A program made the translations under genes and the position numbers. From assembly GCF_000513115.1 (NCBI RefSeq), contig NZ_BAUU01000001.1, positions 1 through 64,000 of the forward strand: DNA of 64,000 bases, given 5' to 3'. Positions 50,927-60,203 of the stretch are shown in pieces (within the stretch, counting starts at the first letter, position 1; every line of letters starts with the position of its first letter). The notes beneath the pieces are model-generated. The model worked only from the letters and a program-made list of their open reading frames with translations, was not told the DNA's origin and did not search any database. The DNA is from Halalkalibacter hemicellulosilyticusJCM 9152 (lineage in GTDB: Bacteria > Bacillota > Bacilli > Bacillales > Bacillaceae_D).

Positions 50927-51742
50927 ATGAATGCCATTGGACAAATTCAAGATGATTTGAAACCATTTAGAGAGAAATTTGGTGAATTTGCAAGTCTGTA
51001 TGACCGTACGTTACTTAATAGTTCAGAATTAGAGCTTTTACTGGATACTTATTCTTCGTTTATCATCGATGAAGACAACAAGAAAAGATGGGAACAGCTA
51101 GAACAGCGAGAATGGAGTGAGTTAGATCCCCTTGTTGATGAATTGAGGGAGCAATCAGCTCGCTGTGTGGCTGTACTAGAAAAATACCGAGCATTAAGAC
51201 TATTAGAAAATGGAGAGATTGATATAGCTGACTACTTTAAAAATATTGAATCTTGTATTGAAAAAGAATTTGGTCATTTTCAAGTGACAGCTGATTCAAA
51301 AGTATTGTTAGTTGGGTCAGGTGCGTTTCCTATGACTCCACTTCTCATTGCAAAAAAGACGGGGGCAGAGGTTGTTGGAATTGATATCGATGAAGAGGCG
51401 ATTGATCTCGGTAGAAAAGTGATAAGTAAGCTTGGTCCTGACTTAAGCATTCGTTTGGAAAATACGTTCGTTGAGAACCTTGATTGTACAAAAGAGTTAA
51501 CTCATATCATTTTCAGTTCAACTGTAGCAAGCAAATACGATATATTGGAGCAATTGTATGATTTAACGGAAGAACATGTCGTTGTTGCTATGAGATTTGG
51601 TAATCAATTGAAGTCAATTTTTAATTATCCTTTACAAAAGGTCAACACGAACAAGTGGAGAATGGTTGAACAAATTTTGCAACCGACACAAGTATTCGAT
51701 ATTGCCTTATATCAAAAAGGTAATCAATCGTTTGATTTATAA
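50927..51742 (+). CDS. cntL: CntL-like nicotianamine-synthase-type aminobutanoyl transferase
   Basis: The 271-residue protein has a helical N-terminal domain and a SAM-binding Rossmann domain (KVLLVGSGAFPMTPLLIAKK, AEVVGIDIDEEAIDLGRKVI). CntL joins the aminobutyrate part of SAM to D-histidine in staphylopine synthesis. ATG 50927 is preceded by AGGGGTG; GTG 50918 overlaps that site. It lies 27 bases after cntK and 14 before cntM. Confidence 0.88.
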   Translation: MNAIGQIQDDLKPFREKFGEFASLYDRTLLNSSELELLLDTYSSFIIDEDNKKRWEQLEQREWSELDPLVDELREQSARCVAVLEKYRALRLLENGEIDIADYFKNIESCIEKEFGHFQVTADSKVLLVGSGAFPMTPLLIAKKTGAEVVGIDIDEEAIDLGRKVISKLGPDLSIRLENTFVENLDCTKELTHIIFSSTVASKYDILEQLYDLTEEHVVVAMRFGNQLKSIFNYPLQKVNTNKWRMVEQILQPTQVFDIALYQKGNQSFDL

Positions 51743-51756
51743 GGAAGGAGGCCATT

Positions 51757-53052
51757 ATGGAGCGAGTTTTACTATTAGGAACAGGTCCTACCTCGGTTCA
51801 ACTAGCTGTTATATTAAAAAAATATGCTTATTGTGACGAAGTTGGAATTGTCGGGAGAGCTTCTGTCCGTTCTGAAGGTTTTTTTTCAGCTCTTGAAAGG
51901 AACGAAAATCGTATTCAGGCTCATATACAAAATCAAAAAGACGAGAACATGCAAGGTGAATGTTCGATTGATCAAGTATTTTGTGGGTATGAAACGATTA
52001 AAGGTACATGGGATACACTTATTCTTGCTGTCACGACAGATGCATATATGGACGTGTTGCAGCAGATAAGTACTGAAATAGTAAGGAACGTTAAATGCAT
52101 CGTCTTAATTTCTCCAACCTTTGGATCGAACTTTTTAGTGAAGAGCTTTTTTCATCGTTTGCAATTAAATGTAGAAGTGATTAGTTTTTCTACATATATT
52201 GGCGATACCCGCTGGATGACGGACAATCCATCTAATCATGTATTAACAACAGCAATAAAAAAGAAGGTATTTATCGGTTCAACGTCTAACTCGACGAAAA
52301 CGATTGATAGATTAGATCGGTTATGTCAGCAGGTAGGGATTACGTTAGAGAAGATGGGGTCACCCATTGAGGCGGAAACACGAAATATTTCTTTGTACGT
52401 TCACCCACCATTGTTTATGAATCCATTTTCGCTAAAGGCTATTTTTGGAGAGAGTGATGTAACGAAATATGTGTATAAACTGTTTCCTGAAGGTCCGATC
52501 ACACAAAAGTTAATTAGCGATTTACGCACGCATTGGCAAGAAATTATGAATATCTTAAACAAAATTGGAATAGAAGAAATAAACCTCCTTAAATTTATGA
52601 TTGATGATAACTACCCAGTAAGATTAGAAAGTATATCAAGACATGATATTGAGAGCTTCCCACAACTACAAGTCATTCATCAGGAATATTTATTGTACAT
52701 TCGGTATACGGCGTTATTAATCGATCCGTTTTCCAAACCAAGTAAGGAGGGAAAGTATTTTGATTTTTCCGCTGTTCCAATTCGCCAAATGTTTGTTAAT
52801 CGAGAAGGGGAACTAGATATTCCAAGAATGCCAAAGGAAGATTACTATCGAATTAAGATCATACAAGGCATTGCGCAATACTTAGGGTTAAGTAGTCCAA
52901 CCATCGATAAGTTTGTTGAAACGTATGAGACTAAGCTAAAAGAAGTAACGAATGCTGATAGTGAGCAAAAGTTGTCGAATGCATTTGTTATCCAAGAATT
53001 TCGTGATGATGTGCAAATGATTTGTCAAGAAATAGAACAGTACGTAAATTAA
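51757..53052 (+). CDS. cntM: CntM-like opine (staphylopine) dehydrogenase
   Basis: The 431-residue protein has an N-terminal NADP Rossmann motif (RVLLLGTGPTSVQLAVIL, then IVGRASVRS) and a C-terminal opine-dehydrogenase domain with LYVHPPLFMNPFS. It would reductively couple the CntL product with a keto acid. Residue 150 is Asp (STYIGDTRW). Asp150 of the staphylococcal enzyme is reported to favour pyruvate, while the Pseudomonas enzyme has Ala there and uses alpha-ketoglutarate. If the alignment holds, the product is staphylopine-like (inference). GGAAGGAGG precedes ATG. Confidence 0.88.
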   Translation: MERVLLLGTGPTSVQLAVILKKYAYCDEVGIVGRASVRSEGFFSALERNENRIQAHIQNQKDENMQGECSIDQVFCGYETIKGTWDTLILAVTTDAYMDVLQQISTEIVRNVKCIVLISPTFGSNFLVKSFFHRLQLNVEVISFSTYIGDTRWMTDNPSNHVLTTAIKKKVFIGSTSNSTKTIDRLDRLCQQVGITLEKMGSPIEAETRNISLYVHPPLFMNPFSLKAIFGESDVTKYVYKLFPEGPITQKLISDLRTHWQEIMNILNKIGIEEINLLKFMIDDNYPVRLESISRHDIESFPQLQVIHQEYLLYIRYTALLIDPFSKPSKEGKYFDFSAVPIRQMFVNREGELDIPRMPKEDYYRIKIIQGIAQYLGLSSPTIDKFVETYETKLKEVTNADSEQKLSNAFVIQEFRDDVQMICQEIEQYVN

Positions 53053-53071
53053 ATCGTAATCATTATGATTA
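53051..53071 (+). promoter_or_regulatory. Second Zur box, between cntM and cntA
   Basis: AAATCGTAATCATTATGAT followed by TA matches the Bacillus Zur consensus at 18 of 20 defined positions. It overlaps the cntM stop codon and lies 38 bases before the cntA start, so transport genes may have their own zinc-controlled promoter. Confidence 0.82.
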
Positions 53072-53108
53072 ATAATATGATCGTTAAAATGAAAAGGGGA
53101 GATTGTAC

Positions 53109-54719
53109 GTGTTAGTAAAAAGATTAAAGGTAGCTTTGTTTATGGTCATGATTGTTTCGGTGCTTGTTGCTTGCTCAGAGGCATCAGAAAACACGAGTGG
53201 AGAGGAAACGGAACAGGAACAGGAATTAGTTTATGCAGCAGCTAATGATATTAATGACTTGAATCCTCATTTATATGCAGGTTCTATGCCTGCCCAAGGG
53301 AAAATCTTTGAGTCATTAGTTGAAAATACGGAAGAGGGGATTAAACCATTGCTTGCTGAGTCATGGCATATTTCTGATGATGGAACGGTGTATACGTTCC
53401 ATTTAAGAGAGGATGTGACGTTCCACGATGGCGAGCCATTTAATGCTGAGGCTGTTAAACAGAACATTGAAGCGATACAGGAAAATGCCGAGACCCATTC
53501 TTGGATTCAATTATCGACAAAGATCGAACAATGTGAAGTGATAGACGAATATACGATTGAAATAACATTATCAGAAGCGTATTATCCGACTCTCGTTGAA
53601 TTATCGATGACAAGACCTTATGTCTTTACGTCACCTAATGACTTTATTAATGGTGGAACGAAGGATGGTGTAGATGGCTACAATGGGACAGGGCCTTATA
53701 TGCTTTCAGGGCATAAAACGGATGAGTATGCCATTTTTGAGGCGAATGAGAATTATTGGGGAGGTGCACCGCATATTCAGACGATTACCTCACAAGTTCT
53801 ACCTGCCGGTGAGACAACCTTTTTAGCATTACAAAAAGGAGAGGTTAATTTCGTTTTTACAGATGATCGTGGTGCAGACAGTATTGATGTAGAAGCAATG
53901 GAGCAATTAGTGGCAGCAGGAGATTATCAGCTTACTAGAAGTAAACCGATGAATACGAAAATGATTGTCGCTAATAGTAGTAGAGTTGATAATCCTGTTA
54001 GCGAATCGGCCGTTCGGGAAGCGATTTGGTATGCGATTGATCGCGAAACCATTGCTAAGGATATTTTTAGCGATACGGAAACGGTAGCTCATACATTGTT
54101 TTCTTCTAATATTCATTACGCAGATGTTGAATTGAAAGAGCGAGGCTACGATGTTGAAAGAGCAAAGGAAATTCTAGAGGACGCAGGTTGGTTATTGGAT
54201 GGTAACGCTGACGTTAGAACGAAGGATGGACAGGAATTAGAGATGCTGTTGTATTATGATGTCAATTCGCCGTCGCAAAAAACACAAGCTGAATTTATTC
54301 AGAGTACGTTAAAGGACGTAGGCATTCAATTAGACATCTTAGGTGAGGAATCAACGTCTATTGCAAACAGACGAACAACGGGTGATTATGACTTATTATT
54401 CAACCAAACATGGGGATTAGCCTATGATCCGCAAAGTACAATATCTGCTTTTAAATCCGAAAACGCGTATATGCACACGACAAGTGGAATTGAGCAAGTA
54501 GATGAGCTATACGAGAAGATTGACGAAGTAATGGTTACGATGGATGAGGATGAGAGAAGTGCCTTATATGCAGACATTTTAACAATTGTTCATGAAGAAG
54601 CAGTCTTTATCCCGATTTCAAATGGAAGTATGACAGTAGTTGCGCCGAACGAACTGGTAGATATTTCATTTAGACAAACACAATTTGAACTGCCGTTTGA
54701 GCAAATGAGGTTTGAGTGA
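53109..54719 (+). CDS. cntA: CntA-like metallophore-binding lipoprotein
   Basis: About 536 residues: a lipoprotein signal (VALFMVMIVSVLVACSEA, lipobox LVAC) and an SBP_bac_5 (nickel/oligopeptide) fold (HLYAGSMPAQGKIFESLVEN, WHISDDGTVYTFHLREDVTF, GYNGTGPYMLSGHKTDEYAI). In the Cnt system it captures the staphylopine-metal complex outside the cell. GTG 53109 has AAGGGGAG 7 bases upstream; the TTG at 53103 is too close. Confidence 0.87.
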   Translation: MLVKRLKVALFMVMIVSVLVACSEASENTSGEETEQEQELVYAAANDINDLNPHLYAGSMPAQGKIFESLVENTEEGIKPLLAESWHISDDGTVYTFHLREDVTFHDGEPFNAEAVKQNIEAIQENAETHSWIQLSTKIEQCEVIDEYTIEITLSEAYYPTLVELSMTRPYVFTSPNDFINGGTKDGVDGYNGTGPYMLSGHKTDEYAIFEANENYWGGAPHIQTITSQVLPAGETTFLALQKGEVNFVFTDDRGADSIDVEAMEQLVAAGDYQLTRSKPMNTKMIVANSSRVDNPVSESAVREAIWYAIDRETIAKDIFSDTETVAHTLFSSNIHYADVELKERGYDVERAKEILEDAGWLLDGNADVRTKDGQELEMLLYYDVNSPSQKTQAEFIQSTLKDVGIQLDILGEESTSIANRRTTGDYDLLFNQTWGLAYDPQSTISAFKSENAYMHTTSGIEQVDELYEKIDEVMVTMDEDERSALYADILTIVHEEAVFIPISNGSMTVVAPNELVDISFRQTQFELPFEQMRFE

Positions 54720-54740
54720 TTGATGAAAAGGAGAATTTAA

Positions 54741-55673
54741 ATGGGGAGCTACATCATTAAGAAAATTGTGATGACGATTCCGTTACTGCTCGTTATTTCA
54801 TTTTTAACGTTTATTTTAATTAACCTCTCACCCTTAGATCCAGCTGAAGTAGTGTTACAGGCTCAAGGGGTTCCGAAGATAACCGAGGAGTTAATTGCCC
54901 AGACAAAGGAAGAATTAGGGATGGATCAACCATTTTTTATACGTTATATCGATTGGGTCATCGCTTGTTTAAAGCTTGATTTTGGTTATTCCTATGTAAC
55001 AGGCCAGTCTGTTTGGCCTTTAATTGGTCCGGCGTTTCTTAATACATTCAAGCTCACCCTTGTCTCCTCAGTTGCAATTATCTTCATTTCGATTGTAGTA
55101 GGTGTGATATGTGCCTTACAGGAAGGGAAAGCAGTAGATAAATCAGTACGAGGGCTTTCCTTTCTTCTAACGGCGATGCCTTCTTATTGGTTGGCTTCAC
55201 TGATGATATGGTATTTCTCCGTAAAGCTAGATTTATTGCCGACCTACGGAATGGAATCGTTCAAAAGCTATATTCTACCTGTTGTCATTATCGTGATTAG
55301 CTATGCGGGTATTTATTTTCGCGTAGTACGAAGCTCGATGCTCGCTAACTTAAATGAAGATTACGTGTTATACGGTAGGGCATGCGGATGGACGGAGAGG
55401 AAGGTCATTAAGCATATCGTACGAAATTCATTACAAGTTGCAGTCTCTATTTTCTGTATGGCGATCCCCATTATTTTAGGGAGCACGGTCGTAATTGAAA
55501 ATGTTTTTGCTTGGCCTGGATTAGGGAGTCTTAGTGTTCGTTCGATTTTGAGTAGAGATCTTCCTATTATTCAAGCATATGTCCTTATATTAGCGGTTGC
55601 TTTTGTTTTGTTTAATACGTTGTCTGACATTATTAATGCCGCAATGAATCCGAAGCTAAGGAATGATCTTTAA
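54741..55673 (+). CDS. cntB: CntB-like ABC permease
   Basis: The 310-residue protein is a BPD_transp_1 permease of the nickel/peptide class: first helix MTIPLLLVISFLTFILINLS, then PFFIRYIDWVIACLKLDFGY and the EAA-like loop DYVLYGRACGWTERKVIKHI. About six membrane helices. AAAGGAG precedes the ATG. It pairs with CntC. Confidence 0.88.
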   Translation: MGSYIIKKIVMTIPLLLVISFLTFILINLSPLDPAEVVLQAQGVPKITEELIAQTKEELGMDQPFFIRYIDWVIACLKLDFGYSYVTGQSVWPLIGPAFLNTFKLTLVSSVAIIFISIVVGVICALQEGKAVDKSVRGLSFLLTAMPSYWLASLMIWYFSVKLDLLPTYGMESFKSYILPVVIIVISYAGIYFRVVRSSMLANLNEDYVLYGRACGWTERKVIKHIVRNSLQVAVSIFCMAIPIILGSTVVIENVFAWPGLGSLSVRSILSRDLPIIQAYVLILAVAFVLFNTLSDIINAAMNPKLRNDL

Positions 55674-56570
55674 ATGAATGTGCTGAAGAATATTAGTAAA
55701 GATAGGATAGCGACAATATCTCTTATTTTACTTGTAGGTGTGATTGGTGCAGGAATATTGGCGCCAATTGTTGCGCCGCATGACCCGAATGAAGTCAATA
55801 TGAGCCTTCGATACGCTCCAATGTCATGGACGTACTTATTAGGAAATGACCATTTAGGTAGGTGCGTGTTATCTAGGTTGATTTATGGGATACGTCCGAG
55901 TGTGTTAGCAGTCTTAGCTGCATTAGTGATTTCTGTCTTGATAGGCATGGTGTTAGGCTTTATAGCAGGCTATTTTAAAGGGAAAGTCGATGCAATTATT
56001 ATGAGATTGTGTGACACGATGCTTTCATTTCCTGGATATGTTATGGCTCTAGCGATTATCGGAATTCTAGGAGTCGGTCTAGAGAACATATTAATTGCCT
56101 TTGTACTCATTAAGTGGGCGTGGTTTGCGCGAATTATCCGTACATCGGTTATGCAATATGTTGATTTAGACTATGTAAAATACTCGAAGGCAGTCGGGAT
56201 GAGTCCTATCAGAATTATGTATAAGCATACACTACCGGTTAGCTTTGCAGACATTGCGGTTATTTCTAGTGGTGCGATTGGCTCGATGATCTTACAAATA
56301 TCAGGTTTTTCTTTTTTAGGATTAGGGATACAAGCGCCGAACGCTGAATGGGGCATGATGTTAAATGAGGCAAGGGACGTCATGTTCACAAGGCCAGAGT
56401 TAATGATAGCACCTGGGCTGGCGATCATGCTTGTTGTATCAGCTTTCAATTTCTTGTCCGATGCTCTGCAAGTTGCATTAGATCCTAAGCTGATGAAATC
56501 AAACGATCATCAGCACAAGAAGGAAGCACTCTCAGAAATAAATGTTCAAGGGAAAGGGGTGGCTAACTAA
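55674..56570 (+). CDS. cntC: CntC-like ABC permease
   Basis: The 298-residue protein is the second BPD_transp_1 permease (NikC/DppC type): N-terminal ISLILLVGVIGAGILAPIVA, then YLLGNDHLGRCVLSRLIYGI and the EAA-like loop LDYVKYSKAVGMSPIRIMYK. The start codon follows the cntB stop directly (TAAATG). Confidence 0.88.
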   Translation: MNVLKNISKDRIATISLILLVGVIGAGILAPIVAPHDPNEVNMSLRYAPMSWTYLLGNDHLGRCVLSRLIYGIRPSVLAVLAALVISVLIGMVLGFIAGYFKGKVDAIIMRLCDTMLSFPGYVMALAIIGILGVGLENILIAFVLIKWAWFARIIRTSVMQYVDLDYVKYSKAVGMSPIRIMYKHTLPVSFADIAVISSGAIGSMILQISGFSFLGLGIQAPNAEWGMMLNEARDVMFTRPELMIAPGLAIMLVVSAFNFLSDALQVALDPKLMKSNDHQHKKEALSEINVQGKGVAN

Positions 56571-57398
56571 ATGGGTAATCTATTAGATGTTTCGAACCTT
56601 AAGGTATGGGATGCCCATACGGGAAAGGTCATTGTGCATAATAGTTCCTTTCATTTAAAGGAAGGGAAATGTCTAGCTATTGTCGGTGAAAGTGGAAGTG
56701 GAAAGTCAGTCACTTGTAGAGCGATAATGAAATTGAATAAAGCTTCGCTATTTCATTCAGGTCAGATTAAGTATAAAGGAAGGCAACTAAACGACCTTGC
56801 TGAAAGAGACATGAGAAAGATAAGAGGTAAAAGCATTTGCATGATTTTACAAAATGGGATGAGTGCTTTTGACCCAACGTGTACGATTGGTGTTCATATA
56901 AAGGAAACATTGACTGAGCACTTTAATATGTCTAACGATGAGATGATAGGCAAGATGCAGAAGGCAATGGAAAGTGTGAGATTGAAGCATCCAATTGAAA
57001 TCTTGAACAAATATCCTCATCAATTATCAGGAGGGATGCTACAGCGAATCATGATTGCTCTTGCTATTGTGTTAGAACCGGACATCATTATTGCTGATGA
57101 ACCGACGACAGCATTAGATACGATCTCACAATTTGAAGTGGTAGAGCAACTCATTCAATTACGGAAGAGAATGCGTACGTCTATGATCTTTGTCTCTCAT
57201 GATTTAGGTATTGTTCGAAAAATAGCGGATGATGTTCTCGTTATGAAGGATGGAAGAGTTATTGAAAAAGGGAAAACAGAAGCGATCTTCTCTGAGCCGC
57301 AGCATGATTATACGAAACATTTAATAGGAACTAGATTAGCATTAAGCAAACACTTCGAGCAAATTATGGGAGGAGAGGCTAAAGTTGCTGAAAGTTGA
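56571..57398 (+). CDS. cntD: CntD-like ABC ATPase
   Basis: The 275-residue ATPase of the Opp/Nik D class has Walker A GESGSGKSVT, signature LSGGMLQR, Walker B IIIADEPTTALD and switch His (VSHDLGIV). The start follows the cntC stop directly. It overlaps cntF by 14 bases. Confidence 0.88.
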   Translation: MGNLLDVSNLKVWDAHTGKVIVHNSSFHLKEGKCLAIVGESGSGKSVTCRAIMKLNKASLFHSGQIKYKGRQLNDLAERDMRKIRGKSICMILQNGMSAFDPTCTIGVHIKETLTEHFNMSNDEMIGKMQKAMESVRLKHPIEILNKYPHQLSGGMLQRIMIALAIVLEPDIIIADEPTTALDTISQFEVVEQLIQLRKRMRTSMIFVSHDLGIVRKIADDVLVMKDGRVIEKGKTEAIFSEPQHDYTKHLIGTRLALSKHFEQIMGGEAKVAES

Positions 57399-58131
57399 CC
57401 ATGTTGAGAAATTCTATAAAAATGGCGGCTTGTTTTCAAAGGGAAAGCAACATGTGCTAAAGGGGATTAGCTTTGAATGTATGGATGGAGAGTGTTTAGG
57501 AATCATTGGCGAAAGTGGTAGTGGTAAGTCGACATTAGGGCGTTTATTAGTTGGAATTGAAAAGCCTGACCGTGGAACTGTCTTATTTCACGGAAAGGAT
57601 GTAAATGATAGAAGGGTGAGAAGAGGGGCGATCAGTGCTGTATTTCAAGACTATAAATCGTCTATTAACCCGTTCTTTACTGTCTATGATGCTATAAAAG
57701 AATCTCTTATTCCACATTTTAAAAACAAAAGAGACCTTGATTTGAAGGTGGACCACCTGTTATTCCAAGTCGGGCTAGATCCATCCTATAAAAGTAAATA
57801 CCCTCATGAGCTATCAGGGGGAGAAGCGCAAAGAGTTTGTATTGCAAGGGCAGTCTCAACCGAGCCGAAGTGTCTTTTATTAGATGAGGCGATTAGCTCG
57901 TTGGATGTTTCTGTGCAAACACAAGTGCTTGATTTATTGAAGGAGTTAAAGGAAGTCTACAATATGAGCTACATTTTTATCACTCATGATCTTCAAGCGG
58001 CGGCTTACATATGTGATCGAGTGATGATTTTTAAGGATGGTCAAGTTGAAGAAGTTGTGAAGGTTGAGGAATTGAACAATGTTCAATCCGAATATGCGAG
58101 AAGGTTGTTAAGGGCACTTATTACATTTTAA
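57385..58131 (+). CDS. cntF: CntF-like ABC ATPase
   Basis: The 248-residue ATPase of the Opp/Nik F class has Walker A GESGSGKST, signature LSGGEAQR, Walker B CLLLDEAISSLD and switch His (ITHDLQAA). The start is TTG, with GGGAGGAG in the end of cntD. Confidence 0.88.
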   Translation: MLKVDHVEKFYKNGGLFSKGKQHVLKGISFECMDGECLGIIGESGSGKSTLGRLLVGIEKPDRGTVLFHGKDVNDRRVRRGAISAVFQDYKSSINPFFTVYDAIKESLIPHFKNKRDLDLKVDHLLFQVGLDPSYKSKYPHELSGGEAQRVCIARAVSTEPKCLLLDEAISSLDVSVQTQVLDLLKELKEVYNMSYIFITHDLQAAAYICDRVMIFKDGQVEEVVKVEELNNVQSEYARRLLRALITF

Positions 58132-58149
58132 TAAATGAAGGAGAAAGTC

Positions 58150-59334
58150 ATGTTTAGTGGAGCAATGTCTTGGCCTTTTCTACGCTTGTATGTGTTAGTT
58201 CTCCTCTATTTCAGTGCAAATGCTATACTGAATGTCATTATTCCATTGCAAGGGGAAAGCTTAGGAGCTAGCAATACGACAATCGGTGTAGTCATGGGGG
58301 CTTATTTATTTACAACGATGTTCTTCCGTCCATGGGCAGGTCAAATGATTGAGCGGCATGGACCGATACGAGTGTTGAGGATTATATTGATCATTAATGG
58401 AATTGCCCTGTTATTATATACGGTTACAGGTTTAGGTGGCTACTTGATTGCGCGAATGCTACAAGGTGTGTCTACTGCTTTTTTTTCGATGGCGCTACAA
58501 GTAGGGATCATTGATGCTTTGCCAGATAAGGAACGTTCGCAAGGAATCTCATTATACTCTCTATTTTCATATATTCCTGGTATTATTGGCCCTTTATTGG
58601 CGATAGGTATTTGGCAGGAGGGAATGAATTATTTTACGGTTATCATGGTTGCGATTGCGGTGATTACCGGATTTGTCGGTTACACTGCAAAAATAGAAAA
58701 AAACGAAGAAGCAAGCGTGACGCCTGAGAGTAATGAACGGAAGGTAGCTACCTTTCGTTCATATAGTCAGCTAGTAAAGAATCCATTTTTATTTAAATGC
58801 AGCGTACTAATGCTTGTGGCATCGATTGTATTTGGGGCGATTACGACCTTCATTCCACTGTATGCCATGCAACTAGAGGGTGGAAATGCAGGGATTTATC
58901 TTATGCTTCAAGCGGCAACTGTAGTGATTGCACGGTTTACTTTAAAAAGCAGAATTCCGTCAGATGGAAAATGGCACTCTACTTTTATGATGGGGACGAT
59001 GTTCATTTTAACCGTAGCGTCATTATGTGTAGGATTATCGGTAATTGGTGGGGCTATTGTATTCTATATCGGCGCTATCTTAATGGGAATTGCTCAGGCG
59101 TTACTATATCCTACATTAACCACCTATTTATCTTTTGTTTTGCCGCGCTCAAGTCGAAATATGTTACTTGGACTATTTATTGCCATGGCAGATTTAGGTG
59201 TGTCATTAGGTGGTGTGGTGATGGGTCCAGTAGCTGATCTGTTCTCATACCCGCTGATGTACATCATATGTGCGATATTAGGGCTATTGATGGTTGGGTT
59301 TGCTTATGAGCGGAGAAAGGAATTTGTTGGGTGA
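58150..59334 (+). CDS. cntE: CntE-like MFS metallophore exporter
   Basis: About 394 residues with 12 predicted helices (LRLYVLVLLYFSANAILNVI, motif A-like MFFRPWAGQMIERHGPIRVL, and FSYIPGIIGPLLAIGIW). In the Cnt system CntE exports freshly made staphylopine. AAGGAG 6 bases before ATG 58150 makes this the likely start; ATG 58135 is the alternative. It is the last gene of the nine-gene operon. Confidence 0.86.
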   Translation: MFSGAMSWPFLRLYVLVLLYFSANAILNVIIPLQGESLGASNTTIGVVMGAYLFTTMFFRPWAGQMIERHGPIRVLRIILIINGIALLLYTVTGLGGYLIARMLQGVSTAFFSMALQVGIIDALPDKERSQGISLYSLFSYIPGIIGPLLAIGIWQEGMNYFTVIMVAIAVITGFVGYTAKIEKNEEASVTPESNERKVATFRSYSQLVKNPFLFKCSVLMLVASIVFGAITTFIPLYAMQLEGGNAGIYLMLQAATVVIARFTLKSRIPSDGKWHSTFMMGTMFILTVASLCVGLSVIGGAIVFYIGAILMGIAQALLYPTLTTYLSFVLPRSSRNMLLGLFIAMADLGVSLGGVVMGPVADLFSYPLMYIICAILGLLMVGFAYERRKEFVG

Positions 59335-59369
59335 AAAATATGTAAAGGGTGGATCTCCGAGTCATTGGG

Positions 59370-59545
59370 AGGTCACTGAAAAATTCCTTTTTAGTAACTC
59401 AAAGAAGAGTAATGGCTCCGCTCGTTGCGCGCCTTTCTATGAGAAGCCCACTCATAGAAAGGCTTTCAAAATCGGGCAACGGCTACGCACATTACTTAAA
59501 GGTAGCTGAAAAAGTGCGATTTTCACTTTTCAGCTACCTCGTCAT
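59370..59545 (+). repeat. Dispersed intergenic repeat, copy 6 (full length)
   Basis: Order: GGTCACTGAAAAATTCC, TTTTAGTAACTCAAAGAAGA, GTAATGGCTCCGCTCGTTGC, hairpin TATGAGAAGCCCACTCATA, TTTCAAAATCGGGCAACGGC, TACGCACATTACTTAAAGG and hairpin TAGCTGAAAAAGTG/CACTTTTCAGCTA. It shares nearly all of its central 125 bases with copy 7, in the same orientation. The gap 59335-59630 holds no gene. Confidence 0.85.
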
Positions 59546-59630
59546 TGGAGGTCTTTTTTTTTAGAAGATTAAGAAACTATAAAATTCGAGGAAGAAATGT
59601 GAGAAGAAAAGACGCTATTGCGTTTTCCTT

Positions 59631-60086
59631 CTATAAAAAGCAGCCAGGAAACATTCCAGTAGCGATACCTAAGCGATTCCAGCTATTTATCGTATTAATA
59701 GCCATTATGAATGTGAGAAATTCCTTTTCTGAGTAGTATTGAAGGACGTTCTGATAAACATGGTCTGGGACGCCATCTTCAGCTACCCTTGTTACGTATT
59801 CCGTTAATTCTAGTACAGCCTTTTCTGCATTCGTATAGATAGGAACTTCACGCCAAACGGTCAGTAATAAGATACGATCTAGGCTTTCGCCCTTTCTTTG
59901 AAGCTCTTTTGCATGCATATCGATACAAAAGGAACAACCGTTAATCTGCGAAGCACGTATCTTAATAAGGTTGTACAGTGTTGGATCTAATCCACTTTCA
60001 GTAATTAAGGTTTCAAGCTTCATCATCGTTTCAAAAATTTGTGGATGGACCTTTTGATGATTGATTCGAATGGTCAACGTCATCAC
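59631..60086 (-). CDS. Carboxymuconolactone decarboxylase/AhpD-like protein
   Basis: The 151-residue protein has the AhpD-core signature with redox cysteines and histidine: RASQINGCSFCIDMHAKELQ, preceded by PTLYNLIKI. The family includes alkylhydroperoxidases and gamma-carboxymuconolactone decarboxylases. GGGAGAG precedes the start; ATG 60083 is an alternative. It stands alone between two repeat copies and iron-uptake genes; the actual substrate is unknown. Confidence 0.83.
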   Translation of the reverse strand: MMTLTIRINHQKVHPQIFETMMKLETLITESGLDPTLYNLIKIRASQINGCSFCIDMHAKELQRKGESLDRILLLTVWREVPIYTNAEKAVLELTEYVTRVAEDGVPDHVYQNVLQYYSEKEFLTFIMAINTINSWNRLGIATGMFPGCFL

Positions 60087-60203
60087 TCTCCCTAAAAATA
60101 ATTTGTTTCAACCTATATGACAAATAAGAAGGGGAGTTTGTGACATTGATGAGTGAATTATTTTTTGTTAAAAAAGCAAACGGCCAAATAGGAATACGTT
60201 AAG

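Noticed and set aside
58797-59237. 146-codon frame inside cntE
   Set aside because: It is an alternative frame of a clear 12-helix MFS gene, and its composition (Cys/Arg/Trp-rich) is unlike a real protein here.
59294-59564. Two overlapping 71-codon frames after cntE
   Set aside because: They run through dispersed repeat copy 6; the same peptide appears at 62456-62768 in copy 7, with no codon-like conservation and no ribosome site. It is repeat sequence read as protein.
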